Positions 1 through 9,541 of a stretch of DNA of 64,000 bases are shown here, piece by piece; position 1 is the first letter of the stretch, and every line of letters starts with the position of its first letter. The DNA is from Liolophura sinensis (lineage: Eukaryota > Mollusca > Polyplacophora > Chitonida > Chitonidae), in contig NC_088295.1 in NCBI RefSeq assembly GCF_032854445.1, forward strand, positions 60,743,249-60,807,248. Direction: 5' to 3'. The position numbers and the translations under genes are program-made. The notes beneath the pieces were generated by a model that saw only the letters and a program-made list of their open reading frames with translations, was not told the origin of the DNA and made no database searches.

Positions 1-1249
1 TGTCCGCACTGCTGCATATTTTTTAGATGCATATATTTTTCCTTGCTTAGATTTTCCTGTCAAATAATCCCAAAATGTAATTGGATTAAAAAAAATAAAT
101 AGAACACCTTTAGCACATAAAGACACCTAGCTTCAAGTATGATTACAGCAATTACTGAGCATGTCTCTTTTGCTTAGCAAAACATTTCTCGTCTGGTTTT
201 AAATGAGACTTAATGGAAAGTACAAATGGTAAACAAGCATCGAGAGACAAGCACATAACGCTCAGTGGAGCAGTTTATAATAATATAATAATAAACGCTT
301 GGCAGAAATAAAATGTCAACCATGTAGTGTTTATGAAAATCCAACCTGTTTTCTTAACGGCTTTCAGTTTTGTTGACTTCATCATAGACTGGAACCTCTG
401 GAGGTAAACATTAATTGTAATAAAATATTTTTCATGTGCCTCTTGTTCTTTTCCTTTTCCGCTGGCAGATAGGCGGCGTTTGACGCACAACGTATTGCAA
501 TGCACAAAAATCTACTTATGACAAATTTGTGATGTTTGATATGAAAGGAACGTTATACTTTCGCTGTTAAAATGTTGGCAAATCTCCACTTTTTTCTGAG
601 ATTGAAAAAAATAACAACAAAAACATTAATGAGCAAACATAAAGGTTTGCCAGCAGCTATAAAACTGACCTTTTGCAGCTTTGCTGGTTTTCCTTGCTGT
701 ATTTAATTCTGAATAGACCCGTGCTGCTTCTTCTGGAAATAAAGGTGATACACTGTAATGTACATGAATAAATATATGGAATTTCGCCATAGACGCGATT
801 AAGCTGTGGACGAAAACTCCTGTGAACACAAGTGCTTATTTGTACCTCGTTTCACTGACCACTAAGCACTATTGAAGACAAAACCCACGATTGCTCTATA
901 AATAAAAAACACCAGTAAATTGTATTTGGGGTATACTGGACATACATGAGTATCGAGGGCAACACTGGAGACGAGGACTTGCTCTAACATATTCAGGAGT
1001 CTATAAATCATAAGAATGGGGTTCACCAGTTCATTACAAAGTGAAGTGAATCTTGTTGCCCATTAAAGTAGTGGCCTCCGGGTTTTTTTGAATTACGCTA
1101 TAAGCTATGGCGATTTATGATCACTTGTATTGCTACTAAAATGAATTATATTCTTATTTAAATACGTAAGGGGCCCAGCTGTGCGATAAAGTACGGACGA
1201 TTTGCTCCACCTTGTAGACGACCAGTGAGCCTCATTAGACGTTTGTTAC
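1..1249. other. Downstream flank and presumed 3' UTR of the receptor
   Basis: No supportable gene. AT-rich sequence after the receptor stop codon read on the minus strand; it must hold at least the start of the 3' UTR. The short open frames here lack splice sites or protein-like composition. Confidence 0.4.
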
Positions 1250-1569
1250 CTATTCCCTGTATCTTCTAATGTTTTCGCCAACCAAAGTAAGAATTTCTCC
1301 AGTTTCTATTGACAACCTTACATACGTATTTTCGGAACTGTAAATTCGCTTTGATGACATTTTTTCAAGTTTATGTCGAATTTTATCATAAAAACTGGAG
1401 TACCTGACAGGCAATAAGATCAAAGGCTTTTGTTGGTTTGTGTCAAACGTCATTTTGGGAATTGGTACTGCGATTATTGATCTGGTACGTACATACTGGT
1501 TAACGGCTGGCATATGAATGTCCGTTTCCATGCAAAGATTCATGTGGGTGCCATTGGGCTGACGTGTTG
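1250..1569 (-). CDS. Receptor last coding exon: distal cytoplasmic tail and stop
   Basis: Acceptor with a strong pyrimidine tract (CTCTCTGATATCTCAG|CAACACG), phase 1, open for 106 codons to a TAG at 1250. Begins TRQPNGTHMNLCMETDIHMP. Tyrosine motifs visible: NQYVRT, SSFYDKI (fits the ITIM pattern S/I/V/L-x-Y-x-x-I/V/L), NTYVRL (YxxL) and RIYSS. This suggests a phosphotyrosine-dependent signalling tail with possible inhibitory character; no catalytic domain is seen. A related, frame-disrupted copy of the first third lies on the opposite strand near 60,650. No clear AATAAA was identified below 1250. Confidence 0.68.
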
Positions 1570-1686
1570 CTGAGATATCAGAGAGACGGTTTAATCATGT
1601 GAGCTTTTTCGTTTGTAAAAAATTGAAAGAATGAAAATTACACATATTTTGCATTAGCATACACTGTTATAACGGGATATACTTAC

Positions 1687-1730
1687 CTGAGTTGGGCATC
1701 AGATCCACCTTTTCGTAGGCTCTGGTAGTT
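1687..1730 (-). CDS. Receptor tail exon, 44 nt, module 3 (YEKV motif)
   Basis: 44-nt exon, acceptor CTCTTATTAG|AACTACC, consensus donor TCAG|GTAAGTATA, phase 2 to 1, encoding TTRAYEKVDLMPNS. TTRAYEKV aligns with STRHYENV of modules 1 and 2, so it is probably the diverged third member; Lys in place of Asn removes the Grb2-type YxN but leaves YxxV. A NAGNAG-like second acceptor 8 nt downstream (CCAG|AGCC) would not keep the frame and is less likely. Confidence 0.62.
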
Positions 1731-3532
1731 CTAATAAGAGATGGGAATGTATTGACAATTATCAAGAAGCATCTTGTTCACTTGAATCTTAAGCGACAAC
1801 GTAACATCAAACCTACATTAGACTACACAAAATGTATGATTGAGTGCAAAAGCTATTATATGTCTTAACCCGAAAGAAACTGGTCTATCACAAGACATAA
1901 TATATTACCCTAGCATGTTAACTATGAGCCTAGTTATAAACAAACGTGAATAGTTATATTTTCTGTAACAATGTGTTTGTTCAAGTAAACTAAGATTCAT
2001 AAAAACTTTCATTTTCGCCCTTATCTGTGGTCTGTTAACGGCTTCAATACTTAAAATGGCTCCGATTGGGTATCAAACGTAAATTAAATGTCAACACTTT
2101 TACAAGGATCGGCTCACTGCAACCAAACTAACTTTGGTCGACAAATTTCTAACCAAAGAACTAAGGATCGAAAATTTTGGTCGAAGGGATTATCACAGCC
2201 AACCAAAATCATGAGAGTAAAATATTTTGATCAAAGAAAAAAAAAACTGGTCGGCGGAAAAATATTGTCAGCTTTATGGTAACTTTATGGAAGAAATGAC
2301 GGCAATATTTTAGCTATATTATGTGGAGAACATGTTTGCGCCACGAGTCTGTGAATGGCTTTAAAATTGATGGAAACATTCAAAATAAAACGGATTGGAC
2401 CAGCATGGTTAAAAGCAGTTAAAAAGAACCAAACCGCGACGAGAAATTGAGGCAGGTTAGCTGAAGACAGTGTGACAAGGTAAAAGTAACGATTTTGTTC
2501 TACTGGGACACAGAGTGATTGGTGTTTCAAAGCTGAGTGAAGGGCCCATCTTCAATTTTGTCATCATAACCCGTTGTCATGGATATGAAAAGGATAATAG
2601 CAGGAAGATAAACGCAAGGGGTTACATCTGGCTCAAGTCAAGTCTGAAAGTCAGTTCATTTCACGCATAAATTTCTCATATTTAACGAATCAACTGATTC
2701 TTTATCATTGGTTTTCATGCAATAACTGCTTCAAATATTGTCAGATCATTTTCGACTACCAGCTTACTCCAGGCATGAACTTTGTGTACATTTCCTGAGA
2801 TATATATATATTAACTCATTGTTTTGTTTCTCTTTTATTTTGCCTGCTATCTTTTATTACCATCTGGATGTATTGTCATCATGCTCACGGAAAAGTTTAG
2901 TGTCAGTGTAAGACTCTATGTCTGATTGAACTTCAGTGAATTTTTTTTGAAGTACTCATTATTTCAGAAGGAATAAAATAATTCAGCTGTACATGGTTCT
3001 TTTCACTTTTTTATTATTATTACTTGTATCAGTTGTAGATATTTCGAGCTGTTTCTGAACATTTACACCTGTGGTGTACAACAGGCGAGAAATGACTAAA
3101 ACCAAACACTACTTTGTGGATGTCTTTCCATCTGGAACATTTCAGGAAATAAAAGTGCGACCTTGGTAATGGCATTTCGACTGGCCTAAGAAAAGCGAAG
3201 ACTAACACTGTTTTTGGACAGAACACCAGTCACCTATTTTTCCTAAATAATGACCAGTGCCCAGGACTTCGTCCTTCCCTTGAGGATATTTCAGCCAATA
3301 TTTTGCGACTTAGCTGCAAATCTGCATACAGACATTTGACTAAACTTTATTTGGCTGTAGGCAATCAAATTTTTTTCGGTCCAATTGACCAGATCTTTTT
3401 AACAGTGAAGTGTTGATTGTTACTGCCCAAATATTAAAGGTAGTATGTTAGTCTCAACTGTTACTCTAATGTTTCAGTGTGTAAAACGCAAGTGACGATT
3501 GGTTCCGCAGTGTATTTATGCATTTTACTTAC
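1731..3532 (-). other. Intron between tail module 3 exons
   Basis: 1.8 kb between the 44-nt exon and the diverged 25-nt micro-exon. No further exon with matching phase was recognised, and no repeat family could be named. Confidence 0.4.
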
Positions 3533-3557
3533 TGTTCGTTTGTTGGAAACCCAATAC
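3533..3557 (-). CDS. Receptor tail micro-exon, 25 nt, module 3 (diverged)
   Basis: 25-nt exon, acceptor TTTTTTCACAG|GTATTGG, donor ACA|GTAAGTAA, phase 1 to 2, encoding IGFPTNE. Sequence differs from the other two micro-exons but length, phase and strong splice sites agree, and it is followed by an exon of the matching phase at 1730. It sits downstream of the oldest-looking copy of the duplicated block. Confidence 0.55.
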
Positions 3558-4599
3558 CTGTGAAAAAATAATTTATTTTTAATTGCTACTTTGTTTTTAA
3601 TTAAATAAAGGCCTATCCGTCTTAAGTATTGTGAGGATTTTCGGAAACGTACGTCCCACTGTACCCTCCGATAACAGCTAGTGTATGTATGTATGTATAA
3701 ATAACAGACGTAAGGTTCAAAAAGGCAAACTCGTATGTAAAAGGATTTTTCAAAATGAAAAAATGAGACAAAATGAGTAGGCCCCCTGAACACGAGGTGC
3801 CAATGTTCAGTCAAGTAACATGGCATACCAAATGTTGTTGTTTAAACCCACAAATCTGAACGTCATTGTTATAGTTAAAATACTTGAGTACTGCGCTCAA
3901 CACACATTTCTTGACAGCCAAGGTGTGTGAAGACAATGAATGTATGTTTACTTAAATAATTGATATACTTATTTGTACCGGTACTCTTGTTTCTTGGATA
4001 CAGGAACGGTACATTACAAAAGACAACATCAAAAAAAGAGTGACATTTGCATTGATGTTTTCAAAATTTTATCAAAAATATTTAGCACTGGCTTTTAAAA
4101 CACTAATGCTCATACCTTAATTTAACTCTTATTTCAACTTTACGTTTTAAGTTTTATATAAACAGAATTGATTCGAAAAAAAAAACTAAGATTAACCATG
4201 AATACAATAAATTTGGAGTCAGGAAATATGGCTAAAATAGTTAGGTTAATAAACAAAAAAAAGACAAAAACAACGGTTTCTAATAAATCGTACAGTTTAC
4301 TGCGGACTAAGAAAAATAATCAAATGGCTCAACAGATCAATTGACACACAGAAAGATATTTTATTATTGGCGTTCCATTCACTGGAATGATTCACGCCAA
4401 ACAAGTCAACTGACATCAGTTAGTACTACACAAAACAGTAAAGTAACACTAGCAAGAGTATAGATAACAAAGCCATAATACCGCAAACAGGCATTTTTAA
4501 AAGTAATTTTTCGCTTCTCATTGTACTACTAATTGTCCATCTATGGCCTATATGCTCTTTGCTATTTAAATTAATAAGATTTTTTCTTCAAAGTTCGTC

Positions 4600-4640
4600 A
4601 TAACTTTGCTTTCGCCCACGGTAGATGACCACTACTAGAA
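4600..4640 (-). pseudogene. Decayed copy of the TM exon 3' end (relic 1)
   Basis: Same relic as 5305-5345 with further changes (stop codon in the helix part, GRKQ retained, donor lost as CAAAGTTATG). The shared loss of the donor suggests that the two relics derive from one event followed by duplication. Confidence 0.55.
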
Positions 4641-4678
4641 GATAAACCATTGTCTTTCACATAATGCACACTTCTCAC

Positions 4679-4743
4679 CTGGAACGTTTTCGTAATGTCT
4701 GGTTGATTGCTCACCATTTGATACCTCATCCGGTCTCATCTGC
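4679..4743 (-). CDS. Receptor tail exon, 65 nt, module 2 (YENV motif)
   Basis: Second copy of the 65-nt exon, acceptor TATCTGACAG|GCAGATG, donor CCAG|GTGAGAAG, phase 2 to 1. Encodes QMRPDEVSNGEQSTRHYENVP. The STRHYENVP end is identical to module 1, whereas the first half varies. Its length and frame match the sister exon at 5388-5452. Confidence 0.7.
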
Positions 4744-4960
4744 CTGTCAGATAAAATGAGACTGATAATACTAAAGTATTAATCTACACAACTCTGGTGT
4801 GTTACGATTATACACTTGTTTATTTAAAGGCGTGTATAACTGAATCGTCTGTCATTAATATTAATATTATTATATTTTGACACCTACGTCGAGAGCTCAG
4901 TTATACTTACATTAAGTCGTTATATGTCACACAAATAATTCATGTGCTGGTCAAACTTAC

Positions 4961-4985
4961 TCTGTTTCTCCAGAGGAACGGCTAC
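4961..4985 (-). CDS. Receptor tail micro-exon, 25 nt, module 2
   Basis: Second copy of the 25-nt exon, acceptor TTCTCTTTCAG|GTAGCC, donor ACAGA|GTAAGTTTG, phase 1 to 2, encoding SRSSGET. It differs from module 1 by a few substitutions while splice sites and length are preserved, which points to purifying selection on an exon and not to chance. Confidence 0.67.
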
Positions 4986-5304
4986 CTGAAAGAGAACACA
5001 CGGAAGCGTTTTATATAATGACATCCAAGATGTGTATACACAATGTATGCATGTTTACTTACATTATTTCCACATTTATTTGGTACGGGTACTCTTATTT
5101 CTTGCAAACATGAACAGTACATTACAAAAGACTACATCATGGAAAAAGTGACATTTGGTTTGATGTGTTTAAAATTTGATTCAAAACATTTAGCACTGGA
5201 CTGCAAAACATCAATGCTCATACCGCAATCTGTACAACTGTTTGTCCATCTACCGCTTATATACCCTTTGCTATCTGAATTAATAAGATTTTTTTTTCAA
5301 AGTT

Positions 5305-5345
5305 CGTCATAACTTTGCTTTCGCCCACTGAAGATAACCACAACT
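5305..5345 (-). pseudogene. Decayed copy of the TM exon 3' end (relic 2)
   Basis: Minus strand reads LLVVVIF-S-GRKQ, matching the intact TM exon end LLVVVIFRRRKQ, but the donor CAAG|GTAATG is changed to CAAAGTTATG. Without an upstream helix half or a donor it cannot act as a TM exon in the normal way. Confidence 0.6.
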
Positions 5346-5387
5346 AGAAGACAAACCATTGTCTTTCACATAATGCACACTTCTCAC

Positions 5388-5452
5388 CTGGAACGTTTTC
5401 ATAATGTCTGGTTGATGGCACACCATTTGATACGTCGTTCGTTCTCATCTGT
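5388..5452 (-). CDS. Receptor tail exon, 65 nt, module 1 (YENV motif)
   Basis: 65-nt exon, acceptor TCTAACAG|ACAGATG, donor CCAG|GTGAGAAG, phase 2 to 1. Encodes QMRTNDVSNGVPSTRHYENVP. Tyr followed by E-N-V fits the YxN motif bound by Grb2-type SH2 domains when phosphorylated. The phase pattern only works when paired with a 25-nt micro-exon, and each copy has one. Confidence 0.68.
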
Positions 5453-5630
5453 CTGTTAGATAAAATAAGACTCTCCAGTAATTATACTCAAATATTAATC
5501 GACAGAACTCTGGTGTATTACGATCATACAACTGTTTATTTAAAGGCGTGTACCTACGTAGAGAGCTCAGTTAAACTTACATTAAGTGATTATATGTCAC
5601 ACAAATAATTCATCTAAAGGTCAAACTTAC

Positions 5631-5655
5631 TCTGTTTTTCCTGAAGACTGGCTAC
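5631..5655 (-). CDS. Receptor tail micro-exon, 25 nt, module 1
   Basis: 25-nt exon between acceptor CTTTCAG|GTAGCC and donor ACAGA|GTAAGTTTG, phase 1 to 2. It contributes SQSSGKT and, with split codons, joins the TM exon (...RRRKQG) to the 65-nt exon at 5452. A near-identical micro-exon with the same phase lies at 4961-4985, which is the main reason to believe it. Confidence 0.65.
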
Positions 5656-6472
5656 CTGAAAGAGTACACACAGAGGCGTTACATTTCTTGACATCCAAGA
5701 TGTGTATGTATGTTAACATGAATAATTTCCATATTTATTTGTTACCGGTTCTCTTGTTTGTTGGAAACATGAACAGTACATCACGATGACTACATCATGG
5801 AAAGCGTGACATTTGCATTGATGTTTTCAACATATTTACGCAAGTTTTAGCACTGGCTTTCAAAACATCAATGCTCATACCGCAATCTCACTGTTGTTTC
5901 TACCACAAGGTTTAAGTTATACATAAGAAGAATTATTTTGCCCCCACCACCCCAAAGATTCACAAGGAATACAATGAATTGGGAGTCAGAAAATATACAT
6001 TTACATGGTAAGAAGAATATGTCACCAGGGCTCATGCCGCGATATCACTGCTGTTCCTACCATAAGTTTTAAGTTATGCATAAACAAAACTCATTCGAAA
6101 AAAAAACTCAAAGATTCACTAGGAATACAATAAATTGGAAGTCAGAAAATATACATGCGCATGGTAAGAAGAATATGGCTAATAATACACCAGTTAATAA
6201 ACAAAAAAGAGAGTTATTAACGGTTTCAAATACAGTCTACTCCGCACTAAGAAAAATAATCCAATGATTCAACAGGTCATCTGATATCCGTTAGTACTAT
6301 ACAAAACAACAAAAAAGCAACAGTAACAAGAATATAGATAACAAAGCTGTAATACTGCAACAATGCAATTTTTATTCAAAGGCATTTTTGCTTCTCCATG
6401 TACTACCTCCATGGCTTATATGCCCTTGGCTATTTAAATTAATACGGTTTTGTTTTCAGCGTACGTCATTAC

Positions 6473-6604
6473 CTTGCTTTCGCCTTCGGAAGATGACCAC
6501 AACTAGAAGCACAACTGCCAGTAAAACGATAGCTCCAGGGAGGCCGCCTGCCAGGAAGACGGTTAAGGCACCGGGGTTCTTTTGTTCTTTTGTTTGAAGG
6601 AAGT
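6473..6604 (-). CDS. Ig-superfamily receptor, transmembrane exon
   Basis: 132-nt exon, phase 1-1, acceptor AATGCAG|ACTTCC and donor CAAG|GTAATG. Encodes a short charged linker (LQTKEQKNPG), then a hydrophobic helix of about 24 residues running from ALTVFLAGG through AIVLLAVVLLVVVIF, closed by the stop-transfer RRRKQ. This fixes the protein as type I, with Ig domains outside. The 3' part of this exon recurs twice downstream as decayed copies (near 5305-5345 and 4600-4640), which marks it as part of the tandemly multiplied block. Confidence 0.82.
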
Positions 6605-7075
6605 CTGCATTGTACATGTATATACACTTTTATGAATACGTTAATAAAAGAAATGGTAAATGTTGTTCAAAATAAATTTTAAGGCAAGCTGATTTTTAAA
6701 TTCATACATGTTTACCACAATTTTATGTTTTTTTTACATCTATAATTAGATTGTTGAGTCAATAATACCTGTTGCACGAAATAACGGTTGAGTATATTAG
6801 ACAGTGAACGTGTGAAATCAACCCACTGAGTAAACCGGGGTAAAAACAAGGGGCATTACTCATGCTTCTTATGGCGCACAAACCACACCCTTTTCATCAC
6901 TGTCACCACTAGAAAAGTTTCTGCAGAAATAATAAACAGCGCCAAAGTCATCAGGGACTCCGTGATAAGGCAAGAAGTGATTTCAGAAAACACAAAATCT
7001 CCCTCAACCTGTGTTTAAAATAATAACTCCTAGGCTCACATTGTCTATATTTAATCGTCGCTGAGAGTTCAGTGC

Positions 7076-7230
7076 ATACTGACTTCCTCTCTGGCCGTAA
7101 GTGGGAAGGTCTGTTACCAACCTGCGGAGGGTCGTTGGGTGTTTCCCCCGCGCTGGCCGCCGTCATATAAGTGAAATATTCTTGAGTACGGCGTAAAATA
7201 CCAATCAAATAAATAAATAAATCTTTATTT
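7076..7230 (+). repeat. tRNA-derived SINE, 5'-truncated copy
   Basis: Contains the family core (TGGCCGCCGTCATATAAGTG, then AAATATTCTTGAGTACGGCG) and an AAATA tail. It lies in the intron between the FN3 and TM exons. Confidence 0.75.
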
Positions 7231-7343
7231 GAAGTATGCACAATACCATTCCAGTTAACATCTGAAACTACTTTATTGAATGAATGCTGATCAAGTACTT
7301 CCGCACATTGATGCAGCTAAACATAAAACAGCCTAAGTGCGCT

Positions 7344-7430
7344 AAAGGTCTAGCTTGTCTCGTGGTGGCAGTGATATAAAGCGAGTGTAGAGGGCGGCTT
7401 ATGCGCAACAACGAGTATACATGTAATACT
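7344..7430. repeat. Dispersed repeat shared with 11985-12070
   Basis: About 85 bp (AAAGGTCTAGCTTGTCTCG followed by a GATATAAA block) matches a segment at 11985-12070 in the same orientation. Family unknown. It lies in the intron following the FN3 exon. Confidence 0.5.
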
Positions 7431-7911
7431 CTGCTGGTAGAACACAAACAACACTCAGGTGGCAAAGAAACACATGTGAGGTTGTGGTTGCTTGAATGAG
7501 GTCGTATTTCGACAAATGTAAAATTATCGAATCTTCTTGTCGTTTGGATTCCATGTATTCCCGTTATTATTGAGCTATTCTTTATTCACCTATTTATAAT
7601 TCTAACACAAAGGCCCCTCTCTTGTTATACCATAATATTTGTTTTTCAAAAGATACTTCTACTTTTAGAACCAGTAGAATATTTAGTACTAAAATGTTCA
7701 TCGTTTTCAGATATACATGTACACGTACTTTTAATCGTTCACCTTCTCTATGTCATCTTTGTTACTACCTGACTCGGTACCGACTGAACCATGTCTATAT
7801 GAAGTGTGTAAATTTGTGTTTCTGTTTTATTGCTTTTATTGCCCTTCACATTTACCTATAACTGTACAACTCGTCTCTATGGTGTCACTTTTTTATTCCA
7901 CCTGTTGACAC

Positions 7912-8175
7912 CGTACACCCTGAAGCTGTATTCTCCCCTCTTTTCTAGACCCTCAATCACCTGGCTCACAGCTATATCCTCTCCAGGGTCTGTTATGTTA
8001 CCAGGTAATTCAACCCAATGGCCACCCTTCTTTTTGTACAGGAGTTTAAACGTCTGAGTAGAACCGCCATTGAAAGAGGAAATCCACGTCACATTGGCCA
8101 TACGGTTTTCACAAAATGTGGTTGATAAAATAGGTGGACAAGGACAACGAATAAGGATATTAATCAAGTTTCGAA
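7912..8175 (-). CDS. Ig-superfamily receptor, fibronectin type III domain (boundaries uncertain)
   Basis: An open frame on the minus strand encodes an FN3 pattern: CPPILSTTF at the start, MANVTWISSFNGGS with the conserved Trp and GG, TFKLLYKKK, HWVELPGN, and VIEGLEKRGEYSFRVYGVN with the conserved Leu and Y-x-F-x-V. The frame meets a stop soon after (near 7877). The splice sites are not convincing: the only acceptor with the right phase is AAAAG|TTCGAA at 8175, without a pyrimidine tract, and the phase-1 donor G|GTGTCAAC at 7912 is weak; AACAG|GTGGAA at 7902 is stronger but is phase 2, which would need an extra small exon before the TM exon. With 8175-7912 the whole gene stays in frame. Domain call firm, ends not. 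Confidence 0.6.
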
Positions 8176-8439
8176 CTTTTGTTATGTGCATCAATTGCTT
8201 CAAATATTTTAAGCTGAAGATGCATTATATGGTTCTTAAACAGCAATTAATAATTGTTGTACAAATTCTGTTCGAAAATTCAAAAAAAGTTTCCAACATT
8301 TTGAATTTCCATTTTGTATGATTAAATCGATCGTCGACGTAGACAAGTTCAGTACCGGTGCCAGGAACACTAAATGGGTTTTATCAGATTTAGCAACACA
8401 TTCACAATGAAACAATGTGGGGACATGTGTATTTATGTG

Positions 8440-8690
8440 TTTGATTGGTGTTTGGCGCCATATTTAAGCATATTTCACTTATACGACGGTGACCAGCATT
8501 ATTGGGAAGAAGCCGAGCAGGCCTCGGGGAAACCCACAGGTTGCTGGAAGACCTTTTCACGTATGGCCGAAGAAGAAGCCAGCGTGAGCTGGACAGCGAC
8601 CACATAGGTTGAAGGCATGGGGATCATTGTTCAGCGCTGGCGTTCTAAAGCCCTCGGCCAGGTAGACGCTGAGAAATGTATAAGACAGGC
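8440..8690 (-). repeat. tRNA-derived SINE, diverged copy
   Basis: Reverse-orientation copy: the core (TTCACTTATACGACGGTGACC) and head region (GCCAGCGTGAGCTGGACAGC) are recognisable, the head end is degenerate. It lies in the intron between Ig7 and FN3. Confidence 0.6.
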
Positions 8691-9187
8691 TTATAGCTTC
8701 TGCATGAATGTTTGGAGTGCATTATGTATTTGAAGAAGAAATTTTACTTTTTTTCTTTTTTTATACTATATATCCATCTTTTATTTTTTCATATAGCATG
8801 TTTCTAGTAATTAGCTTTATGTCCTTTGTGACATAACGACTTCACAAAAGGTGTGAATTTTCCCAGCTAAAAGTAGTTGTACATTTGTCTTGCAATACAC
8901 CTACGTTAGTTTTAGTTTCAGTGCAGATGTATATATAATATTCTTCATACTATTGAAAGACTATGACCTGAGCATGCAAACTTTATCTAAATGCGGTGAC
9001 TGGCAATTTATTTCTATACCATGTATGTTTAGTTATTTGACTGGTGTTTATTGCAGTATTCAGGACTGTTTCCCGTACACGAAGGAGATCTGTGAAGTGT
9101 GTGCACGTGGGTGAAAGAAGTATTCAGTGAGTTATTCAGCTGAGTAACCTTCAAATTTTACCTTCTCCAGTAAGAAAAATACATTAC

Positions 9188-9541
9188 CTCTTAAGTTTAA
9201 AGATATGATGGTCTCAGAAGATCCCACGTCATTTTCAGCAACAAATTTGTATTCCCCAAAATCATCACGTTTAACGTCAGAGATTTCTAGTTCCGCCACG
9301 TGACCTGAAAGCTGGACTTTGGCCTTGTTAAACAGAAACTCGTGGTTAGCATCCGTCACGCGACTTCGGTATTTGCTCCCGGATGAGTTAGAGACGGTTA
9401 GTTTTTCAGCTGTACCATTGATAACTTTGTACCACGTGAGGCTCACATAGGCTGGATAAGACACAAACTTAAACATCAGTTTGATACTTTCACCAAGGGC
9501 TGCTGCCTGTCGGTTGATTTGTTCGGGGAACTGTGGTCGAG
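9188..9541 (-). CDS. Ig-superfamily receptor, Ig domain 7 (both canonical cysteines absent)
   Basis: 354-nt exon, phase 1-1, excellent acceptor (TACTTCCCCAG|CTCGACC) and donor (AGAG|GTAATG). Starts ARPQFPEQINRQAAALG; B strand reads ESIKLMFKFVSYP with no Cys; C-strand Trp in SLTWYKV; F strand reads DDFGEYKFVAENDVG, where Phe replaces the Cys two after Tyr. Apart from the missing disulfide it is a normal I-set fold pattern ending ETIISLNLRG. Membrane-proximal cysteine-free Ig domains are known in some muscle and cell-surface Ig proteins, so loss of the disulfide does not imply loss of function. Confidence 0.83.

Larger units (their letters stand above)
3905..6604 (-). repeat. Three tandem copies of a TM-exon-plus-tail block
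   Basis: Three diverged direct copies, roughly 3905-4985, 5010-5655 and 5675-6604. Shared landmarks in the same order: a non-coding block with GTACATTACAAAAGAC-like and TTTAGCACTGG-like text (about 3925-4120, 5040-5225, 5700-5890), a TM-exon 3' end (about 4600-4640 and 5305-5345 decayed, 6473-6604 intact), and in two copies the 65-nt and 25-nt exons. The third copy also holds an internal tandem duplication of about 140 bp (5870-6010 and 6010-6170), and the middle copy has an internal deletion. The array explains the repeated YENV exons. Confidence 0.75.

Noticed and set aside
2088-2282. Plus-strand frame with repeated FW/RK and TK text
   Set aside because: Driven by short repeated phrases (CCAAACTAAC / CCAAAGAAC / CCAAAATC) and opposite to the receptor; no gene evidence.
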